Program-made: the position numbers and the translations under genes
Notes under the pieces: generated by a model
The model's input: the letters and a program-made list of their open reading frames with translations, nothing else
Databases searched by the model: none
What the model was told of the DNA's origin: nothing
Shown here: one piece after another, positions 35,264-45,536 of the stretch
How the letters are laid out: each line of letters begins with the position of its first letter
How positions within the stretch are numbered: the first letter of the stretch is position 1
From: Sphingomonas sp. PAMC 26621
GTDB lineage: Bacteria > Pseudomonadota > Alphaproteobacteria > Sphingomonadales > Sphingomonadaceae
Direction of reading: 5' to 3'
Assembly (NCBI RefSeq): GCF_000251145.1
Contig: NZ_AIDW01000046.1
Span: forward strand, 1-61,251
DNA: 61,251 nucleotides

Positions 35264-37810
35264 ATGGCGAGATTCGCGCTTTGTGGTGCGTCGGTCGCGG
35301 CGATGATAGCAGCTATGCCAGCTACAGCGCAGGTAGCACCCGAGCCGTCGCTTGCGGCAACGCCGCAGGTGAAGGGGGCCCGGCAGGCGGATACAAACGA
35401 CGACATCGTCGTCACCGCATCGAAACGCGAACAGACATTGCAGGATGTGCCGATCTCAGTCGCCGTCACCAGCCAGCAAACCATTGATCGTGCGCAAATC
35501 CGTGATCTCGTCGATCTCCAGTCGGTCGTTCCGTCTTTAAAAGTCACGCAGTTAAACACGGTTGGCCAAACTAACTTCATCATTCGCGGATTCGGCAACG
35601 GCAACGGCAACGTCGGGATCGAGGGCTCAGTCGGCGTGTTCATCGACGGCGTTTACCGATCACGTAGCGCGGCTTCGTTGAATGACCTCCCCGAGGTTGA
35701 GCGCATTGAGGTGCTTCGCGGGCCGCAGTCGACATTGTTTGGGAAGAACGTGTCGGTCGGCGCCATCAACATCATTACAAAGCGTCCGCAGTTCGACTTC
35801 GGCGGACGGGTAGATCTTACGGTTGGCAATTACGGCCAGCTTATTGCTAAGGCGACTGCGACCGGCCCTCTGAGCGATACCGTGGCTATCCGGCTTTCCG
35901 GGTCCGTGGACCAGCGCGACGGATATGATCACAATGTGGTAACCGGTCACAGCATCAACGACCGTAACCGAGCATCGGCCCGTGTGGACGTTTTGTGGAA
36001 TCCGGTTGATCGGCTGTCAGTTCGGCTGATCGCGGACTACAATGAAATAAACGAGCGGTGTTGCGGCGCTGTCCAGCTATTTAATGGTCCGGCCACGCAG
36101 CTCATTGCAGCTCCGCCGCCTTTTGGTCTCGGTGCTGCGGTTAGCAATCCGGCAACAAAATATAGTCGCGATATCGCGTTCGACCGGGATCCCACGAACC
36201 ATATCGTCGGGAAGGGCGTATCGGGCGAGATCGATTACGATCTGGATTTCGCAAAGGTGACGTCGATCACGGCGTACCGCGATCAGCGCAACAACAGCAC
36301 GGAAGATGTCGACTTTACCGGTGCTAACCTGTCCTACCGCTCAGACCAAACCCGTACCAAGACGTTCACTCAGGAGGTGCGGCTGACCTCAAGCGGCAAA
36401 GGTCCGTTTAGTTGGCTGATCGGGGGCTTCTACGACCACGAAAATCTCGACACGAGCAGTCAGATTAGTTTTGGATCGCAGATACGTCCGTTCGCCGACG
36501 CACTGAGCGGCCAGGTTCCCGCGGCGTTGATCGGTGCACTTCCGGCCCCGCTTCGCCCCGCTCTGACGGGACGTTCGAACGTTTATGCTCTGGAGTTTTT
36601 GCAGAGCCTTGTCACCCCTTCGATCAAACCGGGCGCTACTTATTTTGGGGCCGGGCAAGGCGTCATCGCGCCGTACACGATCAAGCAGGACTCTTTCTCT
36701 TTCTTTGGTCAGGCCGACTACAAACTGTTCGACAGACTGACTTTGACGGGCGGTGTCGCGTATCTCAGCGACCACAAAGCGTCGACGGCAAACGTGGCGC
36801 TGACCGACCAGTTTTCGGCGTTGAACCTTCAAGCAGTTCCACAGTTCACGGCCATAGGTCTGCCGGGCAATTTATACGGCCCGCTTGGTGCCCTGCAATT
36901 CTTCTACGGCAACGCGCCCACCCATGGACCGGTAAACTATCCCAATGCCAACGAGTCCGGCATATTGAAGGGAGATAAGGTTACCTATCTGGGTCGCGCG
37001 ACTTACGACCTCGGGCCGGTCAATCTTTATGCAAGTTACTCGACCGGATGGAAGGCGGGTGCCTTCAATCTCTCAACAGATGCGCGGTCGCCGGACGCGA
37101 ACGGCGTTGGACGGACAGCTGCTCCTGAAAACGTGCGGCTCTACGAAATCGGGGCTAAGGCGGTATTTCGCGGCGGATATCTGAACCTTTCGGTGTTTAA
37201 GCAGACTATCAAGGGGTTCCAATCGAACGCCTTCACGGGCACGGGCTATAGTCTCGTCAATGCCGGACAGGAGTCGGTGAAGGGCGTCGAGGTAGAAGCG
37301 GCCTATCGCCCGATTTCCTGGCTGTCGCTCACCGGGGCGGGGACGTATCTCGACCCGAAGTACGACTCGTTCTTGCGGGCACCCTGCGTTAGCTTCGACA
37401 CGGGCCAATGCCCACTAAACCCAGCAAACGGGCAAATCCCACCGTTTCGTGATCTGTCCGGGCAACGACCGGCTGGTATTCCCAAATGGAGCACCTCCGT
37501 ATCGGCCACGATCAATCATGACTTCGGCAGGCTCAGCGCTTTCCTACGCGGGGAATACGATTATTCTAGCCGGACTCAGCTGATCGACGTCGTGCCCGCT
37601 CAATATGGGAGTACAGAAACTAGCAATGTGAACGCGAGCCTGGGCTTAGCTTTGCCGCCGCAAAAGATTGAGTTGCTGTTCTTTGTCCGCAACTTGACGA
37701 AGCACAACACGCTTGTTGGCGCTTTCCCGACAGTCGCGCAGAGTGGAAGCTACACCGGGTTCACGAACGATCCGCGCACGTACGGTGCGACGCTGACCAA
37801 GCGCTTCTGA
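35264..37810 (+). CDS. TonB-dependent receptor heading the BVMO catabolic operon
   Basis: An 848-residue outer-membrane receptor with signal peptide (ends ATAQ), TonB-box-like DDIVVTASKREQTLQDVP, a plug (FIIRGFGNGNGN, VLRGPQSTLFGKN) and a beta-barrel ending ATLTKRF with terminal Phe. ATG 35264 has AGGAAAGGA upstream. The LQDVPISVAV type of plug is characteristic of sphingomonad receptors for organic substrates rather than iron. The BVMO gene starts 35 bases later, so it probably imports the compound broken down by the operon. Confidence 0.9.
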   Translation: MARFALCGASVAAMIAAMPATAQVAPEPSLAATPQVKGARQADTNDDIVVTASKREQTLQDVPISVAVTSQQTIDRAQIRDLVDLQSVVPSLKVTQLNTVGQTNFIIRGFGNGNGNVGIEGSVGVFIDGVYRSRSAASLNDLPEVERIEVLRGPQSTLFGKNVSVGAINIITKRPQFDFGGRVDLTVGNYGQLIAKATATGPLSDTVAIRLSGSVDQRDGYDHNVVTGHSINDRNRASARVDVLWNPVDRLSVRLIADYNEINERCCGAVQLFNGPATQLIAAPPPFGLGAAVSNPATKYSRDIAFDRDPTNHIVGKGVSGEIDYDLDFAKVTSITAYRDQRNNSTEDVDFTGANLSYRSDQTRTKTFTQEVRLTSSGKGPFSWLIGGFYDHENLDTSSQISFGSQIRPFADALSGQVPAALIGALPAPLRPALTGRSNVYALEFLQSLVTPSIKPGATYFGAGQGVIAPYTIKQDSFSFFGQADYKLFDRLTLTGGVAYLSDHKASTANVALTDQFSALNLQAVPQFTAIGLPGNLYGPLGALQFFYGNAPTHGPVNYPNANESGILKGDKVTYLGRATYDLGPVNLYASYSTGWKAGAFNLSTDARSPDANGVGRTAAPENVRLYEIGAKAVFRGGYLNLSVFKQTIKGFQSNAFTGTGYSLVNAGQESVKGVEVEAAYRPISWLSLTGAGTYLDPKYDSFLRAPCVSFDTGQCPLNPANGQIPPFRDLSGQRPAGIPKWSTSVSATINHDFGRLSAFLRGEYDYSSRTQLIDVVPAQYGSTETSNVNASLGLALPPQKIELLFFVRNLTKHNTLVGAFPTVAQSGSYTGFTNDPRTYGATLTKRF

Positions 37811-37845
37811 GACCGACGGAAACAACGAGAACGACGAGGAACATC

Positions 37846-39672
37846 ATGACGGACCTGCCGGCCACGACCGCTGCGCTCGATATTGATAAGACGCGCGCAC
37901 GTTACCAGGCCGAACGCGATAAGCGCTCGGTAAGTGACGCAAGGCAGCGCCAATACCGGGATGTCGAGCAGGGCTTCGCGCACATGCTCGACGACCCGTA
38001 CGGTTCCGCCCTGCCGCGCAAGCCGCTGACCGACGAGGTCGACGTACTGGTGGTCGGTGCGGGATTTGGCGGTATGATGGTAGCGGCAAGGTTGCGCGAA
38101 GCGGGCGTAGCGAAGGTTCGTATCGTAGACGTTGCAAGCGATGTCGGCGGGACGTGGTACTGGAACCGCTATCCCGGTGCCGCGTGCGACGTGGAATCGT
38201 ACATCTACTTTCCGCTGCTGGAAGAGACCGGTTACATGCCGGTCGAACGATATTCCAAGGCGGCTGAAATCCGTGCGCACACGAAGCGGATCGCCGAACG
38301 CTACGACCTCTACCGCGACGCGCTCTTCTCGACGCAGGTAAAGTCGCTGGAATGGGACGGCGGTACTGCCAGGTGGACCGTTCAAACGGATCGCGGCGAC
38401 GTCATGTCGGCGCGGTTCGTTGTCCTGACCACTGGACCGCTCAACCGGCCGAAGTTGCCGGAAATCCCCGGCATCGACGAGTTTGCAGGTCACAGCTTTC
38501 ATACAAGCCGTTGGGACTACGCGTACACCGGCGGTAGCGCGACCGAGCCGCTTGTTGGCCTCGGTGACAAGCGTGTCGGGCTGATTGGCACCGGCGCCAC
38601 CTCGGTGCAGTGCGTCCCCCCACTCGCGGCTTCCGCAAAGCATTTGACCGTTTTCCAGCGCACGCCCTCGTCGGTCGACGCACGCGACAATAGTCTAACC
38701 GATCCCGCATGGGCAGCGAGCCTACAGCCAGGATGGCAACAGCGGCGTATGGAGAACTTCACCGCGCAGTTCACCGCCGCACTGCCGCCGCATGATGACG
38801 TTGCCGACGGATGGACGGTGCTGGCGCGCGCGGTACGTAAGAAGCTGGCTGACAATCCGCACGGCCTCGACCCCGGCACTCTCCTGGAGCAAGCCGATTT
38901 CGAGAAGATGGAGCAGATCCGCGAGCGCATTGGTAGAATCGTCGAAGATCCTGCCACGGCCGACGCTTTGAAGCCTTGGTTCAGCCTTTACTGCAAGCGG
39001 CCCTGCTTCTCTGACCTCTATTTGCAGGCGTTCAACCTCCCGAACGTGTCGCTAGTCGAGACGGCGGGGTATGGGATCGACCGCATCACGCCTGGCGGCA
39101 TCGTCGTCGGCGACGTGGAATATCCACTCGACTGCCTAATTTTCGCCACGGGGTTCGAGACGTCGACAAGTTACGAGAAGCGGTCGAGCATGACGATCAG
39201 CGGCGTTAGCGGCCAGTCGCTCAGTGAAAAATGGGCCGACGGCATGTCGACGCTTCACGGGATGCATACCCGCGGCTTTCCGAATTTGTTTGTGATCGGG
39301 CCGGCGCAGGCGGGCATGTCGCCCAATTTCCCGCACATGCTGAGCGAACAGTCGCTGCACATCGCGCACATCGTCGCCGACTGTGCTGCAAAGGGCATTG
39401 GGGCGATCGAGCCGACCGAGGAAGCCGAGGGCAACTGGGTGGAGACAATCGTTCGAATGGCCGAGGGGCGTCGCAAATTCATCGAAGCGTGCACTCCAGG
39501 ATATTACAACAACGAGGGCAGGGCTACTGGCGCTGCAGCGCGCGGCTCGCCATTCGCAGCGGGTCCAATCGAGTTCGTCAAGTTGCTCCGCTCTTGGCGC
39601 GAGGTGGGCGACTTCGCCGGCATGGAGCTCGATGGCGAGCATGCCCGTCGGACCAGGGGAACAGCATTATGA
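37846..39672 (+). CDS. Baeyer-Villiger monooxygenase
   Basis: A 608-residue class B flavoprotein monooxygenase using FAD and NADPH to insert oxygen next to a ketone. The FAD loop GAGFGG is at residues 71-76, the NADPH loop GLIGTGATS near 246, and the BVMO fingerprint FxGxxxHxxxW(P/D) is present as F213, G215, H219, W223, D224. The N-terminal extension of about 60 residues is usual for cyclohexanone/cyclopentadecanone and steroid BVMOs. It overlaps the SDR start as ATGA. Substrate unknown; context suggests a cyclic or terpenoid ketone. Confidence 0.92.
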   Translation: MTDLPATTAALDIDKTRARYQAERDKRSVSDARQRQYRDVEQGFAHMLDDPYGSALPRKPLTDEVDVLVVGAGFGGMMVAARLREAGVAKVRIVDVASDVGGTWYWNRYPGAACDVESYIYFPLLEETGYMPVERYSKAAEIRAHTKRIAERYDLYRDALFSTQVKSLEWDGGTARWTVQTDRGDVMSARFVVLTTGPLNRPKLPEIPGIDEFAGHSFHTSRWDYAYTGGSATEPLVGLGDKRVGLIGTGATSVQCVPPLAASAKHLTVFQRTPSSVDARDNSLTDPAWAASLQPGWQQRRMENFTAQFTAALPPHDDVADGWTVLARAVRKKLADNPHGLDPGTLLEQADFEKMEQIRERIGRIVEDPATADALKPWFSLYCKRPCFSDLYLQAFNLPNVSLVETAGYGIDRITPGGIVVGDVEYPLDCLIFATGFETSTSYEKRSSMTISGVSGQSLSEKWADGMSTLHGMHTRGFPNLFVIGPAQAGMSPNFPHMLSEQSLHIAHIVADCAAKGIGAIEPTEEAEGNWVETIVRMAEGRRKFIEACTPGYYNNEGRATGAAARGSPFAAGPIEFVKLLRSWREVGDFAGMELDGEHARRTRGTAL

Positions 39673-40466
39673 CCAGTTCGAACGGCCGCAAGTCCATCTT
39701 CATTACCGGGGCGGCGTCCGGGATGGGTAGAGCTACAGCTTTATTGTTCGCAGAGAAAGGTTGGTTCGTCGGTGCGTACGACGTCAATCAGGCGGGGCTA
39801 GAGACGCTGCAAGAGGAGGTTGGCGATGCCAACGGGTTGTTCGAAATCCTCGACGTTACGGACGCCTTGGCATGGAAGTCGGCGATGGACCTATTCGCGA
39901 TCGCGACCGGCGGCACCCTCGATTTGCTTTTCAACAATGCCGGTATTGGCGCCAGTGGCCTCCTTGACGAGCAGCCGTGGGACGACGTGATGCGCATCGT
40001 CAACATCAACTTTATCGGCGTGATGCTCGGCGTGCGCGCGGGCGTTCCCTTGCTGAAGAACACTCCGGGTTCGTTCTGTCTTATCACCTCGTCGTCGTCG
40101 GCGATCTTCGGCACGGCCGGTATCCCCGTCTACTCGGCGACCAAGCACGCTGTCAGAGGGCTCACGGAGGCGCTGTCGATCGAATTGAAGCGCTACGGCG
40201 TTCGTGCTGCCGACCTGCTACCTGGCTTGATCGATACGCCTTTGCTGTCCGACGGGATGCGCCAGATGGCCCCGAGCGAGGGAATGTGGCGATTGGTCAA
40301 GCCGCGCGAAGTCGCCGAAACCGTATGGGAGGCCTACGGCGCTGACCGCGTCCACTGGTACATCCCTGAGGAACTGCGCGAGTTCCATCTGCAAGTCGTC
40401 GCTGAACCGGAAAAGGTTCGGGAGGAGCGGACAGCGCTACTCGCTGCGATGACCGCAGCCGGCTGA
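39669..40466 (+). CDS. Short-chain dehydrogenase/reductase
   Basis: A 265-residue classical SDR: cofactor loop TGAASGMG, NNAG at the centre, and catalytic Ser-Tyr-Lys in SSSSAIFGTAGIPVYSATK. It probably oxidises an alcohol to the ketone that the BVMO uses, or a hydroxyl produced later. ATGA coupling with the BVMO gene supports a common pathway. Confidence 0.9.
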   Translation: MTSSNGRKSIFITGAASGMGRATALLFAEKGWFVGAYDVNQAGLETLQEEVGDANGLFEILDVTDALAWKSAMDLFAIATGGTLDLLFNNAGIGASGLLDEQPWDDVMRIVNINFIGVMLGVRAGVPLLKNTPGSFCLITSSSSAIFGTAGIPVYSATKHAVRGLTEALSIELKRYGVRAADLLPGLIDTPLLSDGMRQMAPSEGMWRLVKPREVAETVWEAYGADRVHWYIPEELREFHLQVVAEPEKVREERTALLAAMTAAG

Positions 40467-40489
40467 TCGATCAAGAGCAAGGACCAACC

Positions 40490-41952
40490 ATGTCGATACT
40501 TGAGACCCCCGCTACGAGCGTGCCGACAGGAACTGACGACGCCGGAGCGATCGCAGCCCTTCAAGCTGCCTTCGCCTCGCAGCGCGCGGCATTCGCGAAG
40601 GACCGCCGTCCGTCGATCGAAGCGCGCCGGGAGCGCCTCGGCGCGCTGATCGGTATGATGCTTGCCAATCGTGAGCGCATCTCTGCGGCTATCGCGCAGG
40701 ATTTTGGCGCCCATCCGGTTCCTGCCTCCGACCTCATAAGGTGCTTGGCGTCGTCGGCCGTGCGCAGCACGTCCTCGAGCATCTCGAAGAGTGGATGGCG
40801 GCCAGCGCGCGTCACACCGATCCGGCGATGCTCGGGACGGCCACGGCCTACATCGAATACCAGCCCAAGGGCGTCATTGGGAACATCGTTCCCTGGAACT
40901 TCCCGTTCGATCTATCAGTAGGACCGATGGTCGACATGCTGGCTGCCGGCAACCGGGTGATCGTAAAGCCATCAGAGTTCACACCGGCCTGCGCAGACCT
41001 GCTTGCCGAAATGGTGGCCGCAACGTTCGATCCGGACCTGGTCACAGTCGCTGTCGGCGGCCTCGAACTCGCGCGCGCCTTCTCCTCGATGCCGTGGGAC
41101 CATTTGCTCTACACTGGAAGTCCAGCGGTTGGTCGACAGGTGATGCAGGCAGCGGCCGCCAACCTCACGCCCGTCACGCTCGAACTGGGTGGCAAGTGCC
41201 CCGCCATCATGACGCCAGGTTCCGTCACCGAAATTAATGTTGAATCGGTCATCGGCACGAAGATCATTAAGAGCGGGCAGATGTGCGTATCCGTCGATTA
41301 CGCGCTGGTGCCGAGAGCGGACCTCGATACCTTCGTCGCGCACGCCGCGAGCTTCATGTCCCGGGCGGCGCCCAACTATTCGCGCGGTGAGGAATGCACC
41401 GGCATGATCTCGCCGCGGCACCTGCAGCGTATCGAGGACATGTTGGACGAGGCACGTGCCTCTCAGTGTCGCATTGTGACGCTCGAGGAAGACGGCCAGA
41501 TCGACTTAGAGACGCGGCGCATGCCGATGTCGTTGGCGATCGATCCATCGCGGGACCTACGGATCATGCAGGAGGAGATCTTTGGCCCGATCCTGCCGGT
41601 CGTACCGTATGACGATCTGGAGGATGCGCTCGGGGCGATCAACGTCGGCGAGCGACCGCTTGGGCTGTACGTTTTCGGGGATGACGCGGTACTGACCAAC
41701 CATGTCCTTGCGTCGACGCATTCCGGCGGGGCGGCGGTCAACACATGCGCGATCCAAAGCGCTCTTCCATCGATGGGGTTTGGCGGCTCGGGGATGAGCG
41801 GCATGGGGCGTCATCACGGCATCGAAGGGTTTCGCGAGTTCTCCAACCCGCGCGGCGTGGTCGTACGCGGCGAGGGGGATCTGATCGATGTCTTCTACGC
41901 GCCGTATGCAAAGGCGGCTGGATTGGTACAGGCCGTCCTTGCCGGTTCGTGA
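40490..41952 (+). pseudogene. Aldehyde dehydrogenase (coniferyl-aldehyde-dehydrogenase type) broken by one frameshift
   Basis: From ATG 40490 the frame is normal to FGAHPVPASDLI, then degenerates into Ser/Arg-rich codons. The next phase resumes at once with KVLGVVGRAQ-like sequence (readable from about 40741, LGVVGRAQHVLEHLEEW) and runs to 41952. Loss of a single A in ATAAGGTG near 40737 would explain it; restored length is 487 residues. Catalytic residues are intact downstream: Glu in LELGGKC, Cys in SGQMCVS and the EEIFGPILPV motif. The family oxidises aromatic or aliphatic aldehydes to acids with NAD(P)+, here a likely step before the acyl-CoA ligase. Confidence 0.85.
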
Positions 41953-41961
41953 GGCGAACGC

Positions 41962-42351
41962 ATGCACGCTGAGCACTTCGATATTATGATCGATGCAAGT
42001 CGAAGTCTGTTGCACGTGACGATGCGCGGCCACTGGATGACCGAAACGGTCGATCGCTACGAACAGGCGGTTGGCGTCGCGGCGGCGGGGATGTTGTCCG
42101 CGGGCTGCCGTCGCGGCAGCCTTATTGCACTCGTGGACGCCCGTGAGCTGAACGCACAGTCGCAGAATGTCATCGTCGAATTTAAAGCCCGCATGCACCG
42201 CGAGGGACTGCTTCCGCGCCGGCTTGCAACAGTGCTCTCAAGCACGCTTTTTAAACGACAGGTGGAACGCATCGCTATTCCTAATCAGCGCCTGTTCGTC
42301 GACGAGTCCGACGCTTTGAGCTGGCTCCTAAGCGAAGAGGCCGAAACATGA
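41962..42351 (+). CDS. STAS/SpoIIAA-like small protein
   Basis: A 129-residue protein. It has the alternating strand-helix layout of STAS/SpoIIAA-like domains (HFDIMIDASRSLLHVTMRG start, SLIALVDARELNAQSQ central strand, LFVDESDALSWLLSE end). No catalytic residues are evident. The MFS gene start overlaps its stop by four bases, so it belongs to the operon, but its role is unknown. The domain assignment is tentative. Confidence 0.65.
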   Translation: MHAEHFDIMIDASRSLLHVTMRGHWMTETVDRYEQAVGVAAAGMLSAGCRRGSLIALVDARELNAQSQNVIVEFKARMHREGLLPRRLATVLSSTLFKRQVERIAIPNQRLFVDESDALSWLLSEEAET

Positions 42352-43775
42352 CGCCTACCATTGAGCCTCCCGTACGCGGGCTGGGAAGATCTGCATGGTT
42401 CTGGGCATTGTTCCAAGGCGGCCGGGATCCATACATCATTCTCGTCACCATCTACGTCTTTGTGCCCTACATCGTGACGAGCGTGGTGGCCGATCCTGTG
42501 CATGGTCAGGCGCTTGTCGCAGGCGGCGCCAAATATGCCGGCTGGATTGTCGCGCTGACGGCTCCACTCCTTGGCGCGGTGGTGGACCGGATGGGGCCGC
42601 GTAAGCCTTGGCTTGGCGCTACGGTCGCATTGATGATCCCGCTGATGGCAGCGCTCTGGTGGGCCCTTCCCGGGGGTGCGGGACTTGGCATCAGCACAAT
42701 TATCGCGGTGCTCGCCGCGCTATCGGTTTTGTTCGCTTATACCGAAACGCTCCATAACGCACTGCTATTGCCGGCAGCGGGAATGGGGAAGGCCGGCGCT
42801 GCTTCCGGTCTGGCATTGGCGTGCGGCAACTTCGTATCTGTTGCCATGCTCGCGTTCGTTTTATGGGGGTTTGCGCTGCCTGGTAAGGTCACTTGGGGTT
42901 TCGTGCCGACAGCACCATTGTTCGGACTGGACGTCGCCAGCCACCAACAGGACCGGATCGTGCCCGTGTTGGCCGCAATTGCGCTGGCCTTAGGTACGCT
43001 GCCGCTGCTCTTCTTCGTGCCAGACGTCGAGAAAACCGGCATTCGCATCGGTGCAGCAACCCGGCTTGCGATTGCCGATCTGAAAGAGCTTGTTCTCGAA
43101 GCGCGAGGGCATCGCGACGCGCTTGTCTATCTTGGGGCCAGGATGCTCTTCACTGATGGGCTAACCGGAATTCTGATTTTTACCGGCGTCTATGCGGCCG
43201 GCATCATGGGATGGCAGACGCTCGAGCTGCTCGCCTACGGCATGATCCTTTGCGTGTTCGCAGTCGGCGGGGGTCTGCTTGCCGGTTGGCTCGATCAGCG
43301 CATCGGTCCCAAGCGCGCCCTGACGCTGGAGATCTGCGGTGTGGTAGCATCGCAGCTGCTCTCACTCGGCAACACGAAGGCGCTTCTGTTTTATCAGCCG
43401 TTCGATATCGAAACGCATGCACCGATCTGGAGTGGCCCGATGTTTCGTACCGCGCCCGAACTTGGCTTGCTCGCGTGCGGCATGCTGGGAGCGGTTACTG
43501 TGACGGCTGCCTACGCTTCCAGCCGCACAATGCTTACGCGCGTCGTGCCCGCCCATAAGGTCGGCATCTTTTTCGGACTGTTTGTCATCGCAGGGACGGC
43601 GACGATGTGGCTCGGCCCGTTGATGGTTCAGCTCGCTACTGCGGCAACAGGATCGCAGAGGGCCGGGCTGCTGCCAATCTCAGGTCTGCTGGTTGCCGGA
43701 TTGATCGTTTTGCAGTTGGTGCGTGGTGGCTACCGTGTGCATGAGCCCCAGCGCGTTGAGGGTAGGACAGCATGA
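42348..43775 (+). CDS. MFS transporter, UMF1/Atg22-like
   Basis: A 475-residue inner-membrane protein with about 12 hydrophobic segments. The opening WALFQGGRDPYIILVTIYVFVPY (quoted in part) and GPRKPWLG loop resemble the UMF1 group of the major facilitator superfamily. A long central loop (DVEKTGIRIGAATRLAIADL) separates the halves. Coupled by ATGA to both neighbours. It probably moves the operon's substrate or product across the cytoplasmic membrane. Confidence 0.85.
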   Translation: MTPTIEPPVRGLGRSAWFWALFQGGRDPYIILVTIYVFVPYIVTSVVADPVHGQALVAGGAKYAGWIVALTAPLLGAVVDRMGPRKPWLGATVALMIPLMAALWWALPGGAGLGISTIIAVLAALSVLFAYTETLHNALLLPAAGMGKAGAASGLALACGNFVSVAMLAFVLWGFALPGKVTWGFVPTAPLFGLDVASHQQDRIVPVLAAIALALGTLPLLFFVPDVEKTGIRIGAATRLAIADLKELVLEARGHRDALVYLGARMLFTDGLTGILIFTGVYAAGIMGWQTLELLAYGMILCVFAVGGGLLAGWLDQRIGPKRALTLEICGVVASQLLSLGNTKALLFYQPFDIETHAPIWSGPMFRTAPELGLLACGMLGAVTVTAAYASSRTMLTRVVPAHKVGIFFGLFVIAGTATMWLGPLMVQLATAATGSQRAGLLPISGLLVAGLIVLQLVRGGYRVHEPQRVEGRTA

Positions 43776-45421
43776 CCGATCACATCCTATCTCGCCCCTG
43801 GGAGAAGCTGTATCCCGCGCATCTGCGGGGTTACCAGCTGGACGTCACGACGAGTGTCGATCATCCTGCTGATCTGCTCACCCATGCGGCAGAGCGCTTC
43901 GGCGCACTTCCCGCCTTCACGGTCGCACATCCCGATGGCACGACCGAAAGCCTGACTTTTGTCGACGTCGTACGACTGTCCGATGCCTTTGCTGGTTTCC
44001 TTGAGACAGATCTGAACATGTCGGCTGGCGACGTGCTTGCCGTCAAGATTCCCAATGGCCTAGCATTTCCAATCGTCATTTTCGGCGCTTGGAAAGCCGG
44101 GTTGATCGTCACTCCGGTTAACCCGTTTTACACAGCTGTCGAAACGAGCCACCAACTTCGCGACAGCGGTGCCAGGGTGATTGTGACGGAAGGCGCCATG
44201 GCCGATCAACTGGGGGGTGATCTGCTCGGAATGGTAGTCGTCACAGTTGGTGCCGCTATATTGCTGGATCGAAATGCTACGCCTTCCGGGCGTGATGATG
44301 CGGCCAATGCCTCAGACGGCGCGCAAAACCGATGGACATTGAACGCGGCTCTAGCGTCTACCGATATTCCATCTGGGCGGCGAAGCACCGTTGCGCTCTA
44401 CCAATACACCGGAGGCACGACCGGGCGCAGCAAGGGGGCAGTAATTACTGCCGCAAACCTGTTAGCAACTGCCGCAATCGTGCGCGACTTCTTTAAAGAA
44501 TTTGGCTCGCCGATTGAGCGAGGCACCGCCTTGACCGCACTCCCACTTTACCACATCTTTGCCTTCCTGTTCGGCATGCTGGTCTACGTAGAGGCCGGCA
44601 CGCAAAACGTGATCGTGCCGCTTGCGCGTCCGGTGTCGAACCTTCGATCGGCTTTCGAGAAATTTAAGATCGACTGGATGGCGGGCGTGGACACGCTCTA
44701 TGCTGGCCTGCTGGCAGAACCCTGGTTTCGGGAAAAGCCCCCGCGCTTGCGCTTCGCGATCGCTGGTGGCGCTGCGCTTCGACAATCCGTTGCGGCTGAC
44801 TGGGAACAGCTCGTCGGGCCCGTACTCGAGGGCTACGGCCTTACCGAGACGACCGGCATCGTCAGCTGCAATCCCCCGACGGCCGCGCACCGCAGCGGAT
44901 CGGTTGGCCTACCCGTTCCCGGAACGGACATTCGGATCGTCGACAAGCAGGGGCGCGATGTGCCGATCGGCGAGTCCGGGGAATTGCTCGTCCGCGGGCC
45001 GCAGGTCGCGCCAGCCTATCTTGGTGGCGAGGCCGAGATGTCGAAGAGCTTTGACGGCGGATGGTTGCGCACCGGCGACGTCGCCGCGTTCGAGGCATCC
45101 GGTATGATCGTAATCCGGGACCGCACCAAGGACATGGTGCTTGTGTCGGGATTCAACGTCTATCCAAACGAGGTCGAGGCTGTGTTGACCAGCCACCCCG
45201 GTGTAGCGGAGGCGGCGGTGATCGGTGTGCCGGACGATCACACCGGCGAATCCGTGAAGGCTTTTGTTGTCTTGCGTAACCCACCTCCTTCTGTCGGAGA
45301 GCTCGATCGGCATTGTAGGGCCTCGCTTGCTGCCTACAAAGTGCCTCGAGAATTTGTGACGCGAGTTGAACTCCCGAAATCGGCGGTCGGCAAAATTTTG
45401 CGCGCGGCGCTCCGCGGGTGA
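43772..45421 (+). CDS. AMP-forming acyl-CoA synthetase
   Basis: A 549-residue adenylate-forming ligase. The P-loop-like YTGGTTGRSKGA, the GYGLTETTGI adenine motif, the hinge motif GWLRTGDVA...RTKDM and the C-terminal catalytic lysine in KSAVGKILR are all present. It activates a carboxylic acid to its CoA thioester, which suits the acid produced by ring opening or aldehyde oxidation in this operon. Overlaps the MFS stop by four bases. Confidence 0.9.
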   Translation: MTDHILSRPWEKLYPAHLRGYQLDVTTSVDHPADLLTHAAERFGALPAFTVAHPDGTTESLTFVDVVRLSDAFAGFLETDLNMSAGDVLAVKIPNGLAFPIVIFGAWKAGLIVTPVNPFYTAVETSHQLRDSGARVIVTEGAMADQLGGDLLGMVVVTVGAAILLDRNATPSGRDDAANASDGAQNRWTLNAALASTDIPSGRRSTVALYQYTGGTTGRSKGAVITAANLLATAAIVRDFFKEFGSPIERGTALTALPLYHIFAFLFGMLVYVEAGTQNVIVPLARPVSNLRSAFEKFKIDWMAGVDTLYAGLLAEPWFREKPPRLRFAIAGGAALRQSVAADWEQLVGPVLEGYGLTETTGIVSCNPPTAAHRSGSVGLPVPGTDIRIVDKQGRDVPIGESGELLVRGPQVAPAYLGGEAEMSKSFDGGWLRTGDVAAFEASGMIVIRDRTKDMVLVSGFNVYPNEVEAVLTSHPGVAEAAVIGVPDDHTGESVKAFVVLRNPPPSVGELDRHCRASLAAYKVPREFVTRVELPKSAVGKILRAALRG

Positions 45422-45536
45422 CATCGGGAATTGGCAAACTAAGGCGCTTCAACGCCTTGGGCGAGGGACATGCCCGCGCCATTGCCAACGCCCAATTCGG
45501 GCGCAACGCGCTTCAGGCCGCGATGCACCTGAAGCG

